Assembly (NCBI GenBank): GCA_920105805.1
Contig: CAKKTI010000344.1
Span: forward strand, 1 to 21,980
Source: Condylostoma magnum
Taxonomy: Eukaryota; Ciliophora; Heterotrichea; Heterotrichida; Condylostomatidae
DNA length: 21,980 nucleotides
Reading direction: 5' to 3'
Position 1 is the first letter of the stretch, and each line of letters starts with the position of its first letter. Under the pieces are notes generated by a model. It saw nothing but the letters and a program-made list of their open reading frames with translations, ran no database searches and was not told the origin of the DNA. Shown here one piece after another: positions 10,530 through 20,900 of the stretch. Position numbers and translations under genes: made by a program.

Positions 10530-12608
10530 ATGGTGTAAAGTATTCCCTAAGGCACTAAAGTACTGATATGGATAGGAATAGCATTGGTGCTCATACTTGC
10601 CGGATTACTCTTTTTAGCAATGTTCTTACTATTACAAGTGATTCTATCAACAATAGGAAGTGTTATAATACTTTTGATATTATTTTGAATAACTCTAAGA
10701 TACATGATTCAAATCATTATATTCCCAGGCTCATTTAGACTATGAAAACGGTCAATAGAGGCTAATTAATGCGTAGAAATGAGCTAGCAATCGTATAAAT
10801 TGATAAGGTTTATAAGAATAGGAATTCAGGTATTGTTAGACACTTCTATAGAATCAGAAAAGAACGAGTTATTTGCAAATCCTACAGAAAACTTAAAAAT
10901 CTCTAAAAATATGATTTCTTCTATTATCTACATGTACTAAACTCTGAGTGAGGAGCAGCCATTGACTAAATACTAACAAAATTTATTCCAGAAGCTGCAA
11001 TCACTATAAAACTAACTAGATACAACCTATATTAATCTTCCTTCGAATGAAAGTATCAGCTATTGAAATTGGATGGACTTAGAAATAACCGAGGAATCAT
11101 TTGTTGACAATGTTTTTGAAGATTTTCCATAAAACACCTAAGCTATCAAATCTTAGGAAATGTGCAGTGAAGTTGAGGAATTATTACTGCTTAGCTGCGG
11201 TCCTTGTTCATTTTAAGACAAGATTAAACGGTGGGTGAAGGATACTACATTTGGTACTTTAGATTTAATGAGAATAGAGCTGCTATGTCGGTATAGTGGA
11301 GAGTAAATATGGCTGGGAGAACGATAGCATATTGACTGTATATGAATACCAGCAATACAGTCTTCTATAGACTCCCCTACTATACTATTCTGCAATACTA
11401 ATACTGGGTATTATGAGTTTCACTACTACCAAAATGAATGGCTTGATTTTTATGTATAGGAGAATATAAATGTTATGTTGTGAAATTACAGAGGCTTTGG
11501 ACGTAGCAAAGGAAAACCTGACATAAAGAACTTATCATAGGACGGAATATCTATAGTAAAATATCTGTAAAGGATTAAAAAGGTGGGAAGACTTGGAATC
11601 CATGGAGAGTCAATTGGTGTAGTGGCTGCTTCATATCTAGCAAATACCTTTGAAGTTGACTTTTTGTTTGCTAATCGAGGAATTTCATCTTTAAAGGACG
11701 TTGCACGGCATAATTTTGGGAATTTGGGATATTGGCTCTTTAAATTAAGCTGTTATCCTGATTTAGATGTTTCTTAGATGTTTATTGAAGCTAAGTGCTA
11801 CAAAATCTTATCAGCTGACGCATAGGATTAAATGATAAATGACCTGGCCTCACTCAAATCAGGAGTAGCTCTTTAGTACAGTGATAATGATTTTTATTTG
11901 CAAGAAAGTGATTGCTTGTAGATAGGCCAGGCTGTTACTTTTCTGATGGAATATGCACATAAGTTAGGAGTCAATGAATTCATAATGACTAGTAGAGAGT
12001 CGATGGATGAATGTGCTAGCTAAGAAATTGAATTAACTGGGTTCAAGGACAACCAAGAGAATTCTAAAGATACTGATTTCCATGATGACAGTAGTCTAAC
12101 TGTTATTCTAAATAGAATCTTTACAGTAATTGACGGAATTGATGCTGGAGGAAAGCCCTTATCTATGATATACAATCAAAAGAACAAAGTCCTGTCTGTA
12201 AAATTATGGGCAATGGCTATTGAGATTTGAGGGTCTTGTTATCCTTTACACCTAGACAAATAAGAGGATTAGAAAATGATAACAATAAAGAAACTAAAAG
12301 ATGTTATCAGGGACATTCAAGCTATTTCTAGAGACTATGGAATGGTTACTAATCCAACACAAATTGAGCTTATAAGGAATCTTTAAATTGTGCAATAAGG
12401 GCTTAATAAAATCAAGTGCCACATAGAAGGAAAGAGAATTCAGCCTGTTAGCGGTGAGGAGATCAATCTAGCTCAAGGTTTTAATGGAAGTTTGAAGCCA
12501 GGGTTCCTACTCTCTTTAAATTGCGGACATGACGGCTAATTCACTGCACAAGAAAGAGAACTATTCCTACTTCACTTACAGAGAGTACGATTTATCCATA
12601 CTTCGTAA
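10530..12608 (+). CDS. Membrane-anchored alpha/beta-hydrolase (serine hydrolase)
   Basis: A 692-residue protein with a very hydrophobic N-terminus (residues 11-60, one or two membrane helices) followed by a long spacer and an alpha/beta-hydrolase fold. Visible core: LWNYRGFGRSKGKP with Trp from TGA, then the nucleophile elbow GIHGESIGV with Ser361. DAQDQMI carries the likely acid Asp433 and CGHDGQ the likely His667, so the triad is complete in the order expected. Protozoan BEM46/ABHD-like hydrolases share the NYRGxGxS and GxSIG motifs; the substrate (lipid, ester or peptide) cannot be told. The start ATG 10530 keeps the whole hydrophobic segment; ATG 10620 would remove half of it. The stop TAA 12606 comes after 22 stop-free codons, with another TAA three codons on; no TGA is available in frame. 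A fusion with the upstream kinase through a tiny intron is not excluded. Confidence 0.87.
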
Positions 12609-12667
12609 TATATTTAAAAACATTTATAGTTTAACAACCTATGTAATAACCAAGCTTAAGCTAACTA
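12609..12667. other. 59-bp convergent gap between hydrolase and GH15 gene ends
   Basis: A/T-rich spacer between two converging stops (TAA on +, TGA then TAG on -). It must contain both 3' untranslated regions. I see no structure in it. Confidence 0.6.
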
Positions 12668-14407
12668 TCATAAAATTTCTGTCCAAGTAGGACTAACATG
12701 GAACACAGCTGAAATATAACTAGCAGTGGCTAGTGAATCTGGAACATTGCCCCACTACTCCTACTTAACAGAATTATAGCTTTAAGCTATCAACCCAGAA
12801 TCACTCGCAGAATCAAAGCATGCTTCTAATATCTCCCTAGCTTACTCCACTCTTCCAATACAATTCAATGATTCTACCATTCAAATCCTATATACATTCC
12901 TCTATTATCACTCATTTTCTTCCTAGATCTTATTAACCGTTGCTTCGAATCTCTCTTTATTCTTTTTTCCGAATCCTAGTACTCCTAATAACAACAAAGT
13001 AGGGTGATATTGCTTCTATCCGGGAATTGATGTGTAAGCCTCCTCATCCCAGCAATCTGTGTTAATATAGTCCTCAATCAACCTCATACGCTCCCCTCAG
13101 TCTCCAGCTCTCTCTCTAATCTACATTTTCATGGAAACTTTATACAGCCTATCACATGCCGCCCAGGCCCATATAGCAGTAAGAGTGTATATTCCAGAGA
13201 CAGCTTCAGGTATATAAGAGTTAAAGCCGGGATTCTTATAGGAATTATATGCCAGTAGTCCTATTTTCTCAATTTCCGAGAATTGCTACCTTCCCATCCT
13301 TTTAAACTCTTTCAATCTAGAGTCTAAGAACTAGGAACAAAAGGCTACTGTAACACTTCCGTATATTTCGTAATAATAGCGTCGTAGCTCTGCTGATACA
13401 CCGTTTTTCACTGGGGCAAGCCCTCTATACCCTGCTAAGTACTTGGCCTCTTCTTCCAAATGCCCTTTAGTTTATTGCACAGTTCTATAGGATTGAATTA
13501 CCTTTTTATGACGTATAAACCCAATTACACAGTTTTTCAAGAAGCTTAAGTACTAATCAACCGTTCCTATCATTCCCGTGAACAACAACGCACGGGTTAT
13601 AAGTCCAGAATCTCTCATTAAACTCAAGCGGGCGTCTGGGGTCAATTATCCTGTAAAGTGAGGAATACTAGTGGTAAGTGAAGACACTATAGCTCCAGTT
13701 TCCTCAAATTAGCAACACTGTAGTATCATTGCAGCTCTTTTCACTTACTGCTGGTATTCAAAGGGAAGGCTTAGGTTTCTACAGAAATCTAGCCAAAAAT
13801 TGCTGGTGTTTGCTAGAAATTCCTCGTATAGGTCGACAGCTGATCGGGATAGGGGCTCATCTGGTGTAAAAATCATATAACGGGGACTGTCCAGTATAAA
13901 CTGAGTTTCGTTCACTATAAAAGAAGGGGAAATATCTGTAGTTAGACGTAAGGTTTAATTTGGCCCAGCGTATCGAATGTGGTTTGACCCAGATATCAAA
14001 TCAGGGGCCATTGTATTGTATGCAAAAGTAGGCCGACATCGTACTATAATAGAAGGTTCTCCCTGTATTTGTCTTATTCTTCTTAAAATCATGAACCCTT
14101 TGAAATTTCTTCCGTGGATTTTAAGCCTTGGAGCCAGGTCAAGTATCTCAATAGACTCGTTAGTATTCGATTCTAGTATTGTTTAAACCACCATAGAATC
14201 TGGACCTAAATACTATTATGTGCTTTACTTAAAATCAGCGATCATTATGTCCGTGAAGCCAGCATCGTCACTGTCGCAGTTCAGAAGAGTATTGAATATT
14301 GGTTCACTGTCAAAACGAGGCATACAGCACCAAACTATCTTGCCACCAGATTCTACCAATGCATTAAATCCAGAATTGCCAATCAAGGATAAATTAAGAT
14401 CGCTCAT
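12668..14407 (-). CDS. GH15 family glucoamylase/trehalase-like protein
   Basis: A 579-residue protein of glycoside hydrolase family 15, which cleaves glucose from starch-like glucans or trehalose. The N-terminal beta domain has IGNSGFNALVESGGKIVWCC and PRFDSEPIF (residues 9-40), as in bacterial/archaeal GH15 members. The (alpha/alpha)6 part shows KRAAMILQCC, TGAIVSSLTTS, MRDSGLITRALL, YLAGYRGLAPVKNG, EAVSGIYTLTAIWAW, CDRLY, DCWDEEAYTSIPG, LLLLGVLGFG and IWMVESLNCIGRVEQAREIL. Trp in IWMVES is a TGA. The likely general acid Glu sits in YIPEAVSG. The position aligned with the general base (the Glu of S-E-Q-Y/E-E-Y motifs) is a TAA codon, read as Gln (12784-12782). No signal peptide is seen, so the protein is probably cytosolic. 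The start is ATG 14407, with an alternative at 14437. TGA TAG ends it after 28 stop-free codons. Confidence 0.9.
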
Positions 14408-14500
14408 TTTAATAATTATTGCACTGGACCCACACAAATACTATTGGGATAATATCTTTTCTTATATTCTTTCTAAAGATATAATTAAAAAATACCGGGA
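14408..14500. promoter_or_regulatory. 93-bp divergent promoter region (GH15 / importin-like)
   Basis: The longest gap in the window and strongly A/T-rich, lying between the ATGs of two divergent genes. It probably carries both promoters and 5' leaders. If GH15 starts at the in-frame ATG at 14437 the gap shrinks to 63 bases. No specific motif is recognised. Confidence 0.5.
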
Positions 14501-16027
14501 ATGGAATTTATGGAAAAACGTGGAAACCAGTTTAAGCCGCCTAGTGTCTAACTGCTGCTTGGAAAATCGCAGGAGTTTTAAATAGAACTAAGGAAGGAGA
14601 AGAGGTAGAAGATTATTCAGGATAAGAGAAGAATTTATTCGAGCTCTCAAAACTTGAATTAAAGGGCTGATTTGGGGGATTATGCTAAAAACTACTTAGT
14701 TGATTATTCTGTTAAAATATTAACGGAGTCAAATGATATTGATTTAATATAGCAGTAGTTGTAGTTGATACTTGAATTGACCTAGTAGAAAGAGTATTAT
14801 AAGAACTGTGATAAAGATATTACTAGAAGTTTGTTTGCTGTACTAGTAAGATACTCTACTTGGATTGTACCTATACCGTATAGGCTGATTGCTTTGAATT
14901 CTATACAAAATATAACCTATTTGTACTCAAACCCAGTAGAGTTGATTTAGGATTTTACGTAGATTTAAGATTTCCTCAATTTATTAAGTTCATAGAATCT
15001 TGAGCTCATTAATTATTGTATTATTTGTATTGGGAATCTTATCGTTTCTGATGACTATGAATTATATAGCTATTTGCTTTCTAATGATTTTCTATATCAA
15101 TTGCAATTTGTAATGACTAAAATGAGAAAATTATCCTTGTAGGTTAAAAGGAATATTGCATGGATTGTTTCTAATATTGTCAATTCTGAGCATGAACTTC
15201 CTATAAAATATACTGCCAATTTAACTGCTATTTGAGAGTTCTTAGTAATGTGTAAATCTTATGCTGTAAAAAAACTAACATTGTAGAGTATTTCTAGTTA
15301 TTCATGTAAATCAGGAGATAAAGCAATAATAAAGCTTTTCACTTTTTATTTCATGGAAAGAATTGTATAGTAATTAGAAGATGAGAGATGGAAAGTAAAA
15401 CATTTAGCATTGATGGTTATAGTTAATATTACTCAATTGCGTGATATCATGATTGTAAAATAATTAAATGAGTTTAATATACTAGATAAACTGCTGATAA
15501 TAGAATTGAGAGCTGTTAAGAGTAAAAAATTGATGTTTGCTGTTTTGTTTAATTTGTTTAAGTCATAACAATTAACTGAGTAAATTATAGATCATTCCGT
15601 GTTTCTATACACTCTTAATAACTTAAATAATCCTAACGTTAAAATAAGACGATTAATAGCAGAGATATTAATACAATTGATGACTTAGCTTACTGATAAT
15701 ATTCTATAGAAAATATACTAAGAAGTTTTGTTTAGAATTCGATACTAACTGCAAGATACAGATTTCTACATATAAATGGCATATCTACATATTATACAGT
15801 AGTTTTTACATAAGGGTTAAATTATATAAGAAAGCTATGGCAGAGACAACTTCATTTTAAATTATATACTGGAAAACAATTATTATGAAATACTTCAAGA
15901 ACTAGCAGTTTCTCAATGTGAATAAATATAACAGAAATCTCTTGGTATTATAAAGCAATATATTGACATATACGATGAAGCAGACAACATAGATATCTTA
16001 TGCAACCCCACTCAATTTCAGATATAG
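14501..16027 (+). CDS. Importin-alpha-like armadillo-repeat protein
   Basis: A 508-residue protein predicted to act as a nuclear-import adaptor or a relative of one. Residues 28-48 form a basic stretch (IELRKEKRQKIIQDKRR) like the importin-beta-binding domain of importin alpha. The rest is helical and reads as about ten armadillo repeats; clear ones include IICIGNLIVSDDYELYSYLL and NIAWIVSNIVNSEHE (residue 218), the importin-alpha ARM signature. Many of the usual Trp/Asn pairs that hold nuclear-localisation signals are weak or lost (for example I-C-I-G-N where W-A-L-G-N is usual), so it is a divergent member and may be specialised. Starts at ATG 14501, with a second Met at 14510. TAG 16025 followed by TAA 16028 ends it after 31 stop-free codons. 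Its end is 12 bases from the end of the converging F-BAR gene. Confidence 0.85.
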
Positions 16028-16039
16028 TAATTAATCTAA

Positions 16040-17902
16040 TTAAGTTTCTGAATGTTCTTCATTAGTTTCATTTGTATCTTATTCTAGCTTTTCATCGTTT
16101 TACTTGTCTTCTTCTTACTACTTTTCCTCTTCACTTTCCTATTCATTATCCACTGCATATGGCTGCTAAATAGGTATACCACCCTCAACAACCCCAACCT
16201 GAACCCTACTAGAAATAGCTTAAGTTCTTTCTTCCAAATCCTAAATCCACTAAGGAATCCCTCTATATACCTGTGGCTCAACTTCCTCCTATATATTTTC
16301 ATTACTTTATTCTTCAATTTTCATTTCCTACTCCTTTCCAGATATTTTCTACACCTTTTCAATTATTCTCATTAGTGTTGATATATCCTCAGCTGTCAAA
16401 TTATACCTGCATGCGTACTTACTTACTAGCTCTCCTACATACATAGGATCAACATTAAAATTAAGCATAGTGTGGCAATATTACCCTAATTACCCAAAGA
16501 CAACGTTATCTTTCCTTGACTCCACTTCCTCTTAAGAATCGCCTAAAATTTCCCCATATTCTAAATTTCTTGTCAAATCATCTTCTATTGCATTTTCAAT
16601 AATATATTCCCAATATTCCATCATTTATCATATTCCATGACTTAGAATATTACCTTATAAATATACATAACTCTCATCAACAGTGTCTCTTTCCTTGTGG
16701 AAAGTTTGGCACAAATTTAAAGATAATCTAACATTTTCCCTATCATCTGCTTACTAACATTCAGTCAAAACTTAACGCATTAGGCCACCTAGTATATAAA
16801 AAGCTTAAGAGTTTAAAACATATAGTCCTTATGCTTTTCTGTCTTATAAGCCGTAAATAAACGCATCTCTTCCCTCTTAGTTCTTTATACAGTGTAAAAA
16901 GGTTTCTATATCTGGAGTATCCAGTTCAGTTCCATTTCAGGCTTTATCAAACACGTATAGAACTGTTTAAGTGTAGTCTTTTGGCATAGTTTTCTGTTGC
17001 TGTTGGTAGTGAGGATGAGTTATCATAGGAGGCTGTGCCCCCACATTCTAGAATTAATCGTGTTTGCCTTAATACGGTTGAAACTCTAGCCCTTAGTCAA
17101 TTTTCTGTATAAAACTTACATTCTCAGTAGCAAATTCGGTGATAAACTACTGTATATCGGCATGAACATTGATGCATTCCATTTACTTAGCTGAATTATC
17201 AATATCATACTATAAACTTCTTAGATAGGATGTATCATATACTACTAATTTCCTTAAAGTATCTTTCAAGAATTCAATTCTTTACTCTTCTTACTTTTAG
17301 TATATTTCAAGTATTTTTTCCATTAAGTTTTTATACCTTGGGTAATATTAGTTCACTTAGATTATAGATTCCTAATACAACTTATTATAAGTTTCCATGT
17401 CTTTCTTAGATTCCACTAACTTCATCTAATGCTACCTGTTGGTCAGTTCTCCCTACTCTTATTAAAATGTATAAAACTCATAATCCTTACATGCTTTATA
17501 ATAATTATTCTACTATTTTGCTAATTTTTCCTATCTTTTCTTCATTTCTCTTTACAATTTCTTCCCTTCAGAGGCGCTTTTCTTTATGCCTTGATTCTAC
17601 TATTATAAAAACTTTCTTAGTGGCTCTATTAGATCCTTAGTAATATTTTCAATTAGCATATGCAGCTATAAGGCCTTATTTCCACAATCAACCTTCATTG
17701 CCTTGATGGCCATTGACAATGTCCCATGCTAAGAAACATTGAAAGGATGATTTGCTAATTTCTCAAGACTTTTCGCATAAATCTCCTCAGCACTGACTCT
17801 CTCCCGCATTATCTATATAAACTCTTCAAGTCCCTTTCGCCTTTTAGTAGAAAACGTGTCCACTAGCTCAAAATTATCAAGAAAATCTGTAGCAAAACTC
17901 AT
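16040..17902 (-). CDS. F-BAR protein with SBF2-like C-terminal domain
   Basis: A 620-residue protein expected to bind and bend membranes. Residues 1-280 are an F-BAR (FCH) helical domain: FLDNFELVDTFSTKRRKGLE, IMRERVSAEEIYAKSLEKLA, then long charged helices (KKLQREMKKRQEKLAK, YYKACKDYE). A Gln/Pro-rich linker follows (PPMITHPHYQQQQKTMP). Residues 310-510 resemble the SBF2/KIAA0513-type helical domain (PF12335): GRDAFIYGLQDRK, LCQTFHKERD, VFGQLGQYCHTMLNFNVDP. The C-terminus (520-620) is acidic and Glu/Gln-rich. Trp is encoded both by TGA (KAWNG, GIWQM) and by TGG (EYWEY). ATG 17902 is chosen because the F-BAR fold begins there; the EF-hand gene upstream stops 11 bases before it. The stop TAA 16042 comes after 12 stop-free codons, and no in-frame TGA follows for at least 25 codons. 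The F-BAR call is firm; the second domain is recognised by eye only. Confidence 0.86.
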
Positions 17903-17913
17903 TTTAAATTTTT

Positions 17914-20900
17914 CTAATAAGAAGAACAGGGTCTTGGATGCCTTGCAGTTCCTCTTTCCTTGTATATTTCTAGTAATTCTCTATAATCCACCTGCTCAAA
18001 CTTCTTAGCGCCTGCTATTATTCTTTTCCACTGCTCCTCGTCTATTTCTATGTCCCTAAGCACATTTTTCAATACACCAATTGCTTAATCCTACGTTACA
18101 AACCCTCCCGGAGCTAATTAAGCAAAGCTCTGTAGTAAAAGCTTCCTATGCCTGAACAACGCTTGTGATACTTTCTTATATACACCAGTATCCTCGAAAT
18201 TCTTATCAGGAAGATTAAACGAATTAAGCCATTCTCTTTAATCTATTGCATTGTCTTTTCTTATATCAATTGCATCGAATAAGTCCTTGATTACACTGAA
18301 GGGAGGAAGAGTATCACCTGATAATTCGCATAGTTTCCTTACAAGACTTGCGAATTGGATAAAATCAATAAATCCTCGTCTTACCTTATCGACTTATCTA
18401 AAAGCGTCTTTTGGACTTAGCATGTAGAAGGTCATTAGCTCCCTAAGTCTATACAATCTTTTGTTCAAAACTGACTTTAAGTGGACTTTAGTTGATGATG
18501 GTTTGAACTTGTCTAGAAATACCTTTCATAGTATTTTACCGTCATTGTGGAAGTCTACTCGGGCCATTATTTAGTCAATATCTCTTGACGTAAGGCCTAT
18601 GTCCAACTCTCTCATTACATTTCTGAACTCAATGGAGGAGACAGTGCTGGATTTATCCTTGTCGTACTTTTTAAACAAACTCCTTATATTCTCAGGACTT
18701 GCTTTTATTAATTATCCCAGTTTTTCTAAAGGTTCTACAGACGTAGTTGTGGAAATTGAGGCAGTGTAAGGACGAATAGTGCCGGAATTGAATGATTTGG
18801 TTTAAGTGAAGTTAGAAAGGAAATTAGAAGCTCCGAAAGTCTCACTGAAGTTTTTATACGAGAGTAGGCTCCCTCCCTTTGTTAGATCTTTAAATACTTT
18901 AATCAGCTGCCTATTATTATACCGTCTGGCTAGTAGATTATGCATTGCTTGTATAAACTCCTTTTATTTCAGTCTATCAGGTGGAGGGCCATGGGAGTAG
19001 GTTAACAGGTAATCAAAAGCTGCACGGGAATCTGCAAAACTTGATCTAATTGTGTCTTGTATTTCTGTTATTATCTATCTTTCAGCTGATTTGTTGCCTA
19101 TTACTTTGTTCCAGTCATTAACTGAAATATAGCCCTTTTTAGCACTGTCTATACGAGAGAAAATCTAGCGTATGAGTTGGTTTGTTAGATTGAATCCGGA
19201 TAGTAGGTAATTGCTATGAATTCATTTCTGGAATTGTTAGTAGGTTATTTTATCTGTGTTGTTAGAACATTATTTAAAGGCTTCTTCGTGGCTTTGGAAG
19301 GAGTTTTAGACTTTTAGCCGGATTTATTGAAGAGCTGAGAACTACCAGTCTATTTTTTAGTTTTCCTCAAATAAAATCTTAAAATCTGATAGTTGTATAC
19401 TGTTTCTTTTACTTATATCTAAGATTTTGTAAAGACGGTCCATGTGTTAGTCGGTTAGATGTATAGGATTTACACCAAGAACTTGCAATAAAGCAGTTTT
19501 TAAGTCTCTTTTTGACACAACTCCATCGAAGTCAATATCAAAGGCCCTAAAAGCTTCCTCTACTGTTATATTTTCTTGTATAATCCAAGATCTTATACGC
19601 TTTATAATACCGTTTTGGTTTTGCCAATTATCACGTCCTTTATTCAATGAAAGGTCAAAATTTCTGAAAACCTTTAAAAAAGCTTAAATATCAAACATTC
19701 CCAGCTTTTATTTGTCAATTAATTAAAATAATCGTGATTTAACTGAATCAGTTAACTATCCAAACTTATCGATATTAGTTGAAAAATTGCTATAATTGAC
19801 CATGCCATTGTTATCTGGATCTAAGGCTCAAAAGGCTTCTTTATAGCTTAATTTATTGCTAATGAACAAATTTCTAAGTCTGGATACAATGTCATGGGCT
19901 AGTTTTCCTTATAGTGGTGTATATTTCTGGTCTAATATCTAATCATCAACTGGCAAGCTTTACTGTCTTAAGGCATATGTTAAATCAGAACTATCAATAA
20001 GTCCGTCTCCATTTAGATCCATTGCTTTTGCGGCTTTATACGCTGAATTTTAGTTAAGATTTTTATTAACTGTTGTTAAAAATTCAGAAAATGTCTCTAC
20101 TAGCACCTATCCTCCAAATTTAGCTAGTAAACCTTCAACATTCAATTAATTCTATTTCAAATAAACAATCAATCTATCAATAGTAGAATGCAAAGAGTCA
20201 TTATATGTAACACTTCCCAAGAAGTTAAGATAATTTACTAGAATATTATCAGTCATAAATTCACTAGCAAGCCCTCTTATCTCCTCTTAGCCTAGTCCAG
20301 AATTCTGTAAACACTGTTAAAACTCACTTTTCAGTATTTTTCCAGTGAAATTTTTATCAAGCTTCATGAACTTTTCTCGTAATTGTATAGGAGTTTGCTT
20401 TAACTTTCCTATAAACCTATGAGTTATGTTCTCACTTGGAGTTCTGTTCTCAGAGGGAGTTACTTACGAAAATAGTTCATCCCTGTCAATATACTCCTTA
20501 TTCCCCACTGTGTTACTAGCCAGCTCTTAAGCCTATTGATCTGATATATCAGGATCTAGTCTTTTTATTCCCTCATATAGTTAATTATAATCAAAATACT
20601 AGGACTTTCTTAGATTAAGTTTATTCACTACAAAGTCTGGTTTAAGTTTTTTATTAGAAACTAAGTCTTTCAAAGTAGAAGGAGCAGTTACTTTGTTTAT
20701 AAAGCTTACCCATTTATCTAGATCAATAAACCCTTCATTCTTTTTATCACATTCATAAAACAACTTTTCAGCATCAGTTGGGGAAAATTTTAATAGTTGC
20801 ATTCCATTTACAAATGATTAGAGATCCATTTCCGTTGACTCAGCAGCTGATTGCAGTATTAATCTGTATCCATGCTAAGGGGACAAATTATGCGACTAAT

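Noticed and set aside
13180-13215. Loss of the GH15 general acid because GIYT stands where GIWE might be expected
   Set aside because: A better alignment matches PEAVSGIYTLTA to the W-E-E-V-x-G region of fungal glucoamylase, which keeps a Glu.
14220-14585. Plus-strand open frame of 121 residues
   Set aside because: It lies mostly antisense to the GH15 N-terminus, crosses the divergent gap and runs out of frame into the importin-like gene; no family resemblance.
20420-20460. The doubled TPSEN unit as a tandem repeat element
   Set aside because: Two short copies in a Ser/Pro linker are too few to call a repeat feature.
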